A stretch of 5,023 bases of DNA from Desulfobulbaceae bacterium (GTDB lineage Bacteria; Desulfobacterota; Desulfobulbia; Desulfobulbales; Desulfobulbaceae). The DNA lies in the NCBI GenBank assembly GCA_007121995.1, contig SKJK01000311.1:1-5023 (forward strand), given 5' to 3'. Under the pieces are notes generated by a model. It made no database searches. It was not told the origin of the DNA and was given only the letters and a program-made list of their open reading frames with translations. Position 1 is the stretch's first letter; the number at the start of each line of letters is the position of its first letter. A program made the translations under genes and the position numbers. Positions 1-5,023 of the stretch are shown one piece after another.

Positions 1-2
1 CT

Positions 3-812
3 GTCAATCGGGCTATAGATGCCGATAACGTGCCTTTGCCGGTGTTCAGTGCCGCTGCCAGCCGCATCCAGCAGGAACTGGCAAAAGTGGAGCCCGACAT
101 CCGCATCATTGAAAAGATCATCACCGCTGATCAGGCCCTCTCCACCCAGGTGCTGAAAATTGCCAACTCCTCTTTTTACCGAGGCCTTACCGAGGTCAGT
201 ACGGTGCGGGCCGCGGTCATGCGCCTTGGAGTGCAAGAGGTGGAAAAAATCGTCCTGCTCGCTACGTCGCAGCAGCATTTCAAGAGCAATGATAAAGTGC
301 TCCGCCTGGTGATGAAAAAGCTCTGGCAGCATTCCGTGGGATGTGCCTATGGGGCGGTGTGGCTGAGTAAGCGGTATAACTATGGCATAGATTCGGGACA
401 GGCCTTTTTCGCCGGACTGTTCCACGATGTCGGCAAATTGTTCATATTAATGGTGATTGAACAGGTTAAGCGAGCCAATAAGGACGTCAAGGTCACCGAT
501 GCTCTGCTTCTGGAGGCTATGGACAAACTCCATGCGCGGGAAGGAGGGAAACTGCTCGAGCAATGGAACATGCCCGATCATTTCTGTGTTATTGCCCGGG
601 AGCACCATGCAGACGAGATCGACAGCAAGAACGTTCTCCTGCTGGTGGTGCGTATGGCCAATCTGGTCTGCCATAAACTCGGTATCGGCCTGGTGCGCAA
701 TGCCTCCCTGCTTCTGCCCGCCACCCTCGAGGCTGACCTGCTCAATCTCAATGAAATTGATCTGGCAGAGCTGGAAATCGTCCTTGAGGATACCAAAATC
801 CTTTCCGGTTGA
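3..812 (+). CDS. HDOD-domain signalling protein, 5' end outside window
   Basis: HDOD proteins are HD-related output or scaffold domains found in bacterial signalling (chemotaxis, c-di-GMP and stress circuits). Most are not proven enzymes. Numbering from the GTG at position 30, the protein shows the typical N-terminal LPVF...AAASRIQQEL segment at 2-16, the ADQALSTQVLKIANSSFYRG block at 33-52, and the HD-like core FHDVGKL at 131-137, preceded by a conserved-type His at 101. A later HH pair lies at 192-193, so the HD dyad (132-133) and K136 are kept here. The frame is open back to the window edge, where it reads VNRAIDADN before the GTG. There is no Shine-Dalgarno in front of position 30, and HDOD proteins normally have about 20 residues ahead of the LP motif. 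The true start is therefore probably upstream of the window, and GTG 30 is only a fallback. The stop is TGA 810-812. The gene converges on the thioesterase gene with 12 bases between the stops. The family is clear; the signal it responds to is not visible. Confidence 0.88.
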   Translation, partial: VNRAIDADNVPLPVFSAAASRIQQELAKVEPDIRIIEKIITADQALSTQVLKIANSSFYRGLTEVSTVRAAVMRLGVQEVEKIVLLATSQQHFKSNDKVLRLVMKKLWQHSVGCAYGAVWLSKRYNYGIDSGQAFFAGLFHDVGKLFILMVIEQVKRANKDVKVTDALLLEAMDKLHAREGGKLLEQWNMPDHFCVIAREHHADEIDSKNVLLLVVRMANLVCHKLGIGLVRNASLLLPATLEADLLNLNEIDLAELEIVLEDTKILSG

Positions 813-824
813 TTGCGGGCAGGT

Positions 825-1250
825 TCAAGGGTGCCGTGATGTGCTGGTGATGGGCTGTTTGTTGCCCTGTTCATCAAGGGATACATAGGTGAAGGCTGCC
901 TCGGTGACCTTGAAAGTGGTGAACCGGTCAGCCGAGGAATGCAGAATCGGCCGCACCCAGACTTCAAGCATGATGGTCACCGAGGTGGTGCCGATGCGGA
1001 GCACCCGGCCGTAGCAGCAGACAACATCGCCGACTTTGACCGGTTTGATGAATTGCATGCTTTCCACGGCAACTGTGGCTGTCCTGGTCCGAGTGACCTC
1101 CTTGGCCAGGATGCTGCCAGCGATGTCCATTTGCGACATGATCCAGCCACCGAAAATATCGCCGTTAAAACTGGTGTCCGCCGGCATGGGCATGGTGCGC
1201 AACAGCAATTCGCCTGCCGGTTCGTTGGGTTGGGATGATGTGGTTGTCAT
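825..1250 (-). CDS. yciA: YciA-like acyl-CoA thioesterase (hot-dog fold)
   Basis: This 141-residue cytosolic enzyme should hydrolyse acyl-CoA thioesters to free acid and CoA. YciA relatives are broad in chain length and usually hexameric. The signature is nearly complete: LLLRTMPMPADTSFNGDIFGGW at 15-36, then IMSQMDIAG at 37-45 with D42 at the place of the catalytic Asp of YciA. VGDVVCCYGRV at 73-83, GTTSVTIMLEVWV at 87-99 and TEAAFTYVSLDEQG at 116-129 follow. The length matches the family. The frame is open for 48 further codons upstream, but those residues are low-complexity and unlike the family. I chose ATG 1248-1250 because it sits just before the conserved part, as in YciA. No good Shine-Dalgarno precedes it, and no in-frame alternative lies nearby. 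It is transcribed away from the selenoprotein-bioF-bioG run. A role in acyl or pimeloyl metabolism is possible from position alone but not shown. Confidence 0.92.
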   Translation of the reverse strand: MTTTSSQPNEPAGELLLRTMPMPADTSFNGDIFGGWIMSQMDIAGSILAKEVTRTRTATVAVESMQFIKPVKVGDVVCCYGRVLRIGTTSVTIMLEVWVRPILHSSADRFTTFKVTEAAFTYVSLDEQGNKQPITSTSRHP

Positions 1251-1486
1251 GGGGGCGTGGTGCAGGTAGATGAAATGGGGGTGAACAAAGAGTCTCCCTC
1301 TCCCTGTACCGGATTCCGCTTGTTTCGAAAACCCTGATCCATACGGGCGGGAAAAATTATTGATAGATAGGCCCCTGTCTGCCTTGCTTTGCACCGGGGG
1401 AAAGGGTAATGGTAGACACGGTTCCCGGCGACCGAGCCAGGACTCTGTCCTCCGCTGTGGTTTGATTCAACCCTGTTTTCCTTTGC

Positions 1487-1492
1487 AAGGAG
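1487..1492 (+). promoter_or_regulatory. Ribosome binding site of the selenoprotein gene
   Basis: AAGGAG is a strong Shine-Dalgarno match. It lies 6 bases before ATG 1499 and 3 bases before the adjacent ATG 1496, which favours 1499 as start. It matters because it places translation initiation upstream of the in-frame UGA at 1532. The GTG at 1559, the first start codon of the uninterrupted frame, has no such site. Confidence 0.8.
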
Positions 1493-1498
1493 TACATG

Positions 1499-1831
1499 AT
1501 GCAGATTGACTGGGCATATCTGAGAAAAGGCTGAGCGTCGTGCACCAAAGCACAGGCTGTGCTCAAACAAAAGAATCTGTCCATCGCCCAGGCCATTGAT
1601 GCGAGAAAAAAAGCACTGGCCGGGGATGAGGCCTGGCGACTGCTGAGCAGGGCACGAGAGATACATGTTGCCCGGGGCAGCAAACAGCTCATCTTTGATC
1701 CGCAAATCGACGACAGAGACGAAATCCTCCGCCAGACCCTTGGTCGGACCGGCAATCTGCGAGCCCCGACGCTACTGGTCGGGGATCGTCTCCTGGTGGG
1801 CTTCAATGAAGCCCTGTATGCGCTCCTTTAG
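1499..1831 (+). CDS. ArsC/Spx-like thioredoxin-fold selenoprotein with UxxC motif (UGA = Sec)
   Basis: Reading TGA 1532-1534 as selenocysteine gives a 110-residue protein that begins MQIDWAYLRKGUASCTKAQA. U12 and C15 form a UxxC redox motif exactly where ArsC/Spx and glutaredoxin-like proteins carry CxxC, after the first beta strand. The C-terminal part has the expected GRTGNLRAPTLLVGDRLLVGFNE at 82-104, with a likely cis-Pro at 90 and a GFNE tail as in Spx/ArsC proteins. It resembles a family I know as 'ArsC family (seleno)protein', in which Cys and Sec forms coexist. The substrate is unknown; thiol-dependent reduction is inferred, and arsenate reduction should not be assumed. The start is ATG 1499 (AAGGAG at 1487-1492); ATG 1496 is the alternative and adds one Met. 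Without recoding, only 11 residues would be made, or a fragment from GTG 1559 that lacks the active site. bioF follows after 17 bases, suggesting cotranscription. The alternative, a Cys-to-stop mutation, is less likely given the SECIS-like hairpin. Confidence 0.88.
1532..1563 (+). promoter_or_regulatory. Sec UGA codon and bacterial SECIS-like hairpin
   Basis: The UGA at 1532-1534 is followed by a perfect hairpin at 1549-1563: AGCAC (1549-1553), apical AGGCU (1554-1558), GUGCU (1559-1563). The A-U and G-C next to the loop can also pair. About 20 bases separate the UGA from the guanines at 1555-1556. This fits the known bacterial SECIS pattern of a short stem, a small apical loop starting with or near a G, and a distance of roughly 16-37 bases. 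The loop resembles the AGGUCU of E. coli fdhF. A SelB-GTP-Sec-tRNA complex would bind here. A weaker competing pairing of GUGC 1540-1543 with GCAC 1550-1553 exists. Confidence 0.78.
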
Positions 1832-1848
1832 AAAAAAGACCGTATTCC

Positions 1849-3033
1849 ATGTCAGCTGATCTCCACCAACATCTCGCTGGATTGTTAACCGATATCGATC
1901 AACAGGGGCAGCGCCGCTCTCTGGTCCCGGTGATGCATCTGGATCAGGGGCGCATCGATATCGACGGCCGCCCATACCTCAATCTCGCCGGGAACGACTA
2001 CCTGGGGCTGGCAACCAACCGGGAGCTGCTGCGGCAATTTTACCAGGAACAAAACGAAGAAAATCTGCTTGAATGCTACGGTCTGGGCAGCACCGCTTCC
2101 CGGCTGATGACCGGCAATACCCTGCCATATCGCCAACTGGAACACCAGTTGACCTCGCTGTACCAGGCTGAGGCCGCCCTGGTCTTCAATTCCGGCTATC
2201 ATCTCAATATGTGCATCCTGCCGGCGCTGACGACTAAGCAGGAACTTATTCTCGCCGATAAACTCTGCCATGCCAGCCTGATCGACGGTATGCGCCTGTC
2301 CCGGGCCAGGCTCATTCGCTATCCCCATCTGGACTACCAGACCATCGAGGATCTGCTCTCCCGATGGCGGCAACAGTACAATCAGGTCTTCATTGTCACT
2401 GAATCTATCTTCAGCATGGACGGCGATACTGCAGACCTGCAGGAGCTGGTCCGCATCAAGGATCGCTGGCGGGCCGCCCTGTATGTGGATGAGGCCCACG
2501 GGGTAGGCATCAGGGGAGAGCAGGGCTGCGGTCTGGCGGAAGAGCAGGGCGTTGTCGGCGATATTGAGATTCTCACCGGGACCTTTGGCAAGGCCTTTGG
2601 CGGTCAGGGGGCCTTTGTCGTCGGTGCTCAAGTGCTGATTGATTTCCTCCTCAATACCGCCCGTTCACAGATTTTCACCACCGGACTGCCGCCGATCTCC
2701 GTGCATTGGCTCTCCTCTGTCCTTCGCCGGATTCCCCACATGCGGGAGCAGCGCGACAAGGTCGACCGGATGGCGGCCCAGTTCCGCGAGGCCCTGGTTC
2801 AGGCCGGACTGCGCACCCATGGCAGCAGCAATATTGTCCCGGTCATGGTCGGCGATGCGGCCCGGGCCGTGAACGCGGCGGAACGAATCTGCGCCCAGGG
2901 ATACTGGGTGAAAGCGGTGCGGCCGCCCACGGTTCCGGCGGGCACTTCACGGCTGCGCCTCTCCCTCAATGCCGCCATGGACTGGGAGCAGCTGGCGCCG
3001 CTGCCTGGTATCATCGCCGCGGCCCTGGACTGA
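1849..3033 (+). CDS. bioF: 8-amino-7-oxononanoate synthase (BioF)
   Basis: BioF is a cytosolic PLP enzyme of the alpha-oxoamine synthase family. It condenses pimeloyl-ACP (or -CoA) with L-alanine, releasing CO2 and forming 8-amino-7-oxononanoate, the first committed step of biotin ring assembly. The 394-residue length is normal. Visible motifs are NDYLGLA at 49-55, GLGSTASRLMTGN at 78-90, FNSGYHLN at 113-120 and CHASLIDG at 140-147 (H141 stacks on PLP). ESIFSMDGD at 185-193, YVDEAHGVG at 212-220 (D214 and H217 contact the cofactor) and GTFGKAFGGQGAF at 244-256, with K248 the Schiff-base lysine, follow. The C-terminal VRPPTVPAGTSRLRLSLNA at 357-375 is typical of BioF. Related KBL and serine palmitoyltransferase families share the fold, but the adjacent bioG supports BioF. 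The Shine-Dalgarno is weak (A-rich, AAGA-like), and the start lies 17 bases after the selenoprotein stop, so translation may be coupled. Confidence 0.95.
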   Translation: MSADLHQHLAGLLTDIDQQGQRRSLVPVMHLDQGRIDIDGRPYLNLAGNDYLGLATNRELLRQFYQEQNEENLLECYGLGSTASRLMTGNTLPYRQLEHQLTSLYQAEAALVFNSGYHLNMCILPALTTKQELILADKLCHASLIDGMRLSRARLIRYPHLDYQTIEDLLSRWRQQYNQVFIVTESIFSMDGDTADLQELVRIKDRWRAALYVDEAHGVGIRGEQGCGLAEEQGVVGDIEILTGTFGKAFGGQGAFVVGAQVLIDFLLNTARSQIFTTGLPPISVHWLSSVLRRIPHMREQRDKVDRMAAQFREALVQAGLRTHGSSNIVPVMVGDAARAVNAAERICAQGYWVKAVRPPTVPAGTSRLRLSLNAAMDWEQLAPLPGIIAAALD

Positions 3034-3037
3034 GCTT

Positions 3038-3688
3038 ATGCAATCGACCTGGCTGCACCGCCACCAGCATCGCGAATGTATCGTTTTTGTCAGTGGATGG
3101 GGCATGGATCCCACCCCGTTCCTGGAAATCACCGCAGCAGATTGCGATCTGTGCATGTTCTTTGATTATCGGCATCTGCAACCCTTTACCCTGCAGTCCT
3201 TTGTCGGCTATGAACGCCTGCATCTGATCACCTGGTCCATGGGGGTGTGGGTGGCGGCCCATTTCCTGGCCGATCAGGCAGATATGTTTGCTTCCCGTAC
3301 CGCCATCGGCGGCACCCTCTTTCCCGTGGATGGCAAGCGGGGCATCCCGCCGGAAAAATATGATGAACTGGTCCACGGTTTTGATGCCGAGGCCCAGGAG
3401 GGCTTTTTCCAGGCCATGTTTGACGATCCGGACCAGTGCCAGCGGTTTTTGACCCATCGCCCCCAACGGCAGGCCCCGGAACTGCTCGATGAACTTACTG
3501 CCATTCGCAGCCTGTACAGCCAACAGGGACCAGCAGCGGATATCTATACCCATAAAATCGTCACCAGCCGCGATCGTATTTTCTCCGGACGAAACCAGAT
3601 GCGCGCCTGGGGCAGAAGCGCAACCGTCCACAACTGGCCCCATTTTCCTTTCTACCATCTCACCGACTGGCGAGGGCTGGTTGGGTAA
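3038..3688 (+). CDS. bioG: Pimeloyl-ACP methyl ester esterase (BioG, DUF452)
   Basis: BioG is an alpha/beta hydrolase that replaces BioH in many bacteria. It cleaves the methyl ester of pimeloyl-ACP, ending the BioC-BioH/BioG pathway and releasing the substrate for BioF. The 216-residue length fits the family. An oxyanion-side VSGWGMDPTPF segment lies at 18-28. The nucleophile elbow is TWSMGVWVAAHF at 65-76, with S67 the likely nucleophile, and AIGGTLFPVD lies at 89-98. The late block TSRDRIFSGRNQMRAW at 176-191 (D179 is the probable acid) and PHFPF at 201-205 (H202 is the probable base) complete a plausible triad. The triad assignment is by pattern, not by alignment. The ATG lies 4 bases after the bioF stop with no clear Shine-Dalgarno, suggesting translational coupling. 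The reading frame is open further upstream, but that part overlaps bioF and is not family-like. No bioC or bioD follows within the window, which is unusual for this gene order. Confidence 0.92.
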   Translation: MQSTWLHRHQHRECIVFVSGWGMDPTPFLEITAADCDLCMFFDYRHLQPFTLQSFVGYERLHLITWSMGVWVAAHFLADQADMFASRTAIGGTLFPVDGKRGIPPEKYDELVHGFDAEAQEGFFQAMFDDPDQCQRFLTHRPQRQAPELLDELTAIRSLYSQQGPAADIYTHKIVTSRDRIFSGRNQMRAWGRSATVHNWPHFPFYHLTDWRGLVG

Positions 3689-3715
3689 CGGCCTATCGAC
3701 AGGAGTATTTGAATC

Positions 3716-3814
3716 ATGGGAGAAAATGGTCCTTTCGGTACCAGTGTAGATTGTCACACCGTATTACCTGATTTAGTATTCCGGGGACAGTATATAGATA
3801 TGATGAAGTCGTAA
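3716..3814 (+). CDS. Orphan 32-codon ORF behind an AGGAG site after bioG
   Basis: An AGGAG at 3701-3705 stands 10 bases before ATG 3716, the position expected for a next operon gene. The ORF reads MGENGPFGTSVDCHTVLPDL and ends at TAA 3812-3814, which lies within the left arm of the inverted repeat. I do not recognise the peptide and it does not look like the N-terminus of BioC. It may be the truncated start of a lost gene or chance. A TTG start at 3709 in another frame gives only about 20 residues and is no better. Confidence 0.2.
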   Translation: MGENGPFGTSVDCHTVLPDLVFRGQYIDMMKS

Positions 3815-3915
3815 AAAGTCCTAGCTTCAAGATCAATGCCCAAAATATTGTAGTGTAGCAGGTAAGCACACAACCACATAATGGGCACCCACGCTTGTTT
3901 TCCGACTTTTTACGA
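3809..3915. repeat. 12-base perfect inverted repeat, MITE/REP-like
   Basis: TCGTAAAAAGTC at 3809-3820 is repeated in perfect inversion as GACTTTTTACGA at 3904-3915, with 83 bases between. A further inverted pair, GATGAAG at 3802-3808 and CTTCATC at 3948-3954, lies outside it and ends exactly where the 32-base palindrome begins. From memory, TGATGAA-TCGTAAAAAGTC-like words recur in deltaproteobacterial intergenic regions, but I cannot verify that here. No transposase is present, so a small non-autonomous element or a relic is the natural reading. Confidence 0.45.
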
Positions 3916-3954
3916 ATCTGTAAGATATAAGGATTATAAAAATGTATCTTCATC

Positions 3955-3986
3955 GTGCGCCTCCGTTGTTAACAACGGAGGCGCAC
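3955..3986. repeat. Perfect 32-base palindrome
   Basis: The half-site GTGCGCCTCCGTTGTT (3955-3970) is followed at once by its exact reverse complement at 3971-3986, centred on GTTAAC. The flanking bases do not pair (C3954, C3987). As RNA it would form a very stable GC-rich stem with a tiny loop in both directions. It lies between converging transcripts, so it could serve as a bidirectional terminator, although no T-run follows directly. A protein-binding site or repeat-element end is also possible. Confidence 0.85.
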
Positions 3987-4015
3987 CAATGAACACTCAT
4001 TGCGTTTCTCTTTTT
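3987..4015 (+). terminator. Small hairpin with T-rich tail, candidate + strand terminator
   Basis: CAATGA (3987-3992) pairs with TCATTG (3997-4002) across an ACAC loop, and CGTTTCTCTTTTT follows to 4015. The stem is AT-rich and weak by itself, but it abuts the 32-base palindrome. Together the two hairpins and the pyrimidine run could stop transcripts arriving from bioF-bioG. The T-run is interrupted, so the terminator call is tentative. Confidence 0.35.
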
Positions 4016-4027
4016 CCTGATTCATGT

Positions 4028-5023
4028 TTATTCGTCTTCATTTGTGGTTCCTCTTTCTGCAGGTGGCAGCTGTTTGACCATTTTGTCGAAGTCCGATTCG
4101 ATGCGCTGGGTTTTGTTGAACTTGTCGTATTCTGCGAATGCCTTTTCATCGGCCTGCTTGCGGGAGACGGAGCCAAAGCCTTCAAGGATTTTGTATTCGT
4201 TGAACTCCAAGAAACGGTTCACGCTTTCGGCAAAGCTTTCCATGGTGAAGGTGGTGCGGTTTTCAATGATCCGCTCGATGTAGTAAAAAAAACCGGTAAC
4301 AGCTCGTTCCAGTTTTTTTATTTCATCTTCCTGTAGATAGTTCTTACCAACCGCCACATCAGACTTCAGCACCCGTCCATCCGGTGCGTTCTTGTAGGCC
4401 ATCATGCCCATCAGCGGTTTCTCGGCATTGGCATGCAGGTAGATAATTTCCGCAGCGGTGTGACCGGTGATGGCGAAGTGGAACTTATCCTGCACATGGG
4501 CGTAGAAATTTCGGGTGGTCTCCGATTTCGGATCACAATCGATACTGCATTCGGCAAAAATGTCGGTGATCTTTTAGTAAATCCGACGTTCGGAGGCACG
4601 GATGGAACGGACTCGCTCCAGCAGTTCGGGGAAATAGTCCCTGCCGAAATATCGCCCGTTCTTCAGCCGCTCATCATCCATGGCAAAACCCTTGGTGATG
4701 TATTCTTTCAGCAGTTGCGTGGCCCAAATACGGAACTGGGTAGCTTTGGAGGAGTTTACCCGATAGCCCACTGAAATGATGGCGTCCAGGTTGTAAAATT
4801 CCAGCTTTCGTTTGACTTGCCGGGGGCCTTCCTGCTGAACTGTTTCCAAAATGGAAACAGTTGCTTCCCTGGTCAATTCACCACCTTGATAAATATTGTC
4901 TAAATGCTTCGAAATAGCCGGAACACCCACCCCAAACAGCTCCACAATACGCTTTTGTGTCAGCCAGATCGTCTCGTCGTGCAGAATGCACTCCACCTTC
5001 ACCTGTCCATCTGGAGCAGTGTA
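4028..5023 (-). pseudogene. rhuM: RhuM-family protein gene interrupted by an in-frame TAA, 5' end outside window
   Basis: RhuM proteins are named after a Salmonella pathogenicity-island gene. They occur widely in accessory and mobile regions, and their biochemical role is not established. The frame is open from the right edge (YTAPDGQVKVECILHDETIW), which matches the usual early part of RhuM, so the start is just beyond the window; GTG 5002 is only an internal fallback. The N-terminal helix-turn-helix-like segment reads WLTQKRIVELFGVGVPAISK, followed by KHLDNIYQGGEL and RKLEFYNLDAIISVGYRVNS. The first part ends SERRIY at TAA 4576-4574. The same frame then continues KITDIFAECSIDCDP, FHFAITGHTAAEIIY, LKSDVAVGKNYLQEDEIKKLER and SDFDKMVKQLPP to TAA 4030-4028. 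Relatives carry RRxYQKITDI at the break, so CAA (Gln) to TAA is the simplest cause. The window holds 149 codons before and 181 after the stop, about full length in total. No other lesion is seen, so inactivation looks recent, unless the base is an error or is read through. Confidence 0.85.

Larger units (their letters stand above)
3689..4027. other. AT-richer intergenic junction between bioG and the rhuM-like gene
   Basis: This 339-base stretch between the convergent bioG and rhuM-like genes has no convincing protein gene. Base composition falls noticeably in GC from about 3740 compared with the biotin genes. It holds an AGGAG plus short ORF (3701-3814), a 12-base inverted repeat (3809-3915), a 32-base palindrome (3955-3986) and a second small hairpin (3987-4002) followed by a T-rich run. 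A 79-codon minus-strand frame across 3714-3953 has no recognisable content. The stretch may be a remnant of insertion or rearrangement. Confidence 0.6.

Noticed and set aside
1251..1394. N-terminal extension of the thioesterase by 48 codons
   Set aside because: The extra residues are unlike YciA, which begins a few residues before the conserved LLRT motif.
1439..1451. AGGAC-TCT-GTCCT hairpin as a regulatory element
   Set aside because: It has only a 5-base stem and no supporting context; it is likely chance.
1459..1472. GGTT...AACC inverted repeat before the selenoprotein gene as a BirA operator
   Set aside because: It has only 4-base arms with a 6-base gap, whereas BirA sites have longer arms separated by about 14-15 bases.
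1251..1495. Possible sigma-70 or sigma-54 promoter in the divergent intergenic region
   Set aside because: The best pair (TTGCTT 1384-1389 and TAATGG 1407-1412, 17-base spacer) matches the -10 consensus poorly. GG 1370 and GC 1386 have the wrong spacing for sigma-54. A promoter must exist but I cannot place it.
1559..1831. Independent 90-residue gene starting at GTG 1559
   Set aside because: It lacks a ribosome binding site and starts inside the SECIS-like stem. It also omits the conserved N-terminal strand and redox motif that are encoded in frame just upstream.
1885..2631. Long minus-strand open frame opposite bioF
   Set aside because: It is a shadow of the strongly conserved bioF reading frame, with no recognisable protein content.
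3011..3757. Long minus-strand open frame opposite bioG
   Set aside because: It is a shadow frame over bioG with no recognisable motif.
3964..3977. TTGTTAAC within the palindrome as a BirA half-site
   Set aside because: The match arises from the palindrome centre. There is no correctly spaced partner, and it lies downstream of the biotin genes.
3955..3986. Integron attC site
   Set aside because: The palindrome is perfect with no asymmetric extra-helical bases, and the RYYYAAC/GTTRRRY end boxes are not correctly placed.

Overview
The window looks like a bacterial chromosome segment of moderately high GC. An anaerobic deltaproteobacterium (Desulfobacterota, possibly Desulfobulbales) is my best guess. 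That guess rests on an in-frame UGA that reads convincingly as selenocysteine, a BioF-BioG biotin pair, and the general look of the proteins. It is an inference, not a taxonomic identification.

Layout. (1) Positions 3-812, + strand: an HDOD-domain signalling protein that is open at the left edge. (2) Positions 825-1250, - strand: a YciA-type hot-dog acyl-CoA thioesterase, convergent with the HDOD gene and only 12 bases from it. (3) Positions 1251-1495: a divergent intergenic region in which I could not pick a convincing promoter. (4) Positions 1499-3688, + strand: a tight three-gene run. It consists of a small ArsC/Spx-like thioredoxin-fold selenoprotein (UxxC motif, with UGA at 1532-1534 followed by a bacterial SECIS-like hairpin), then bioF 17 bases later, then bioG 4 bases after that. 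BioG removes the methyl ester from pimeloyl-ACP and BioF condenses pimeloyl-ACP with alanine, so these two are consecutive steps at the start of biotin ring assembly. (5) Positions 3689-4027: an AT-richer non-coding junction. It holds a Shine-Dalgarno-like AGGAG followed by a 32-codon orphan ORF, a 12-base inverted repeat, a perfect 32-base palindrome and an abutting second hairpin. The bioC or bioD gene often found next in such operons is not there. (6) Positions 4028-5023, - strand: a RhuM-family gene, open at the right edge and split by a single in-frame TAA.

The main result is the selenoprotein. A conventional gene caller would start it at the GTG at 1559, inside the SECIS hairpin, and so lose the N-terminal redox motif. 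The second result is the junction after bioG, where an ordinary metabolic operon gives way to palindromes and a broken accessory gene. No CRISPR array, rRNA, tRNA or intact transposase was seen.
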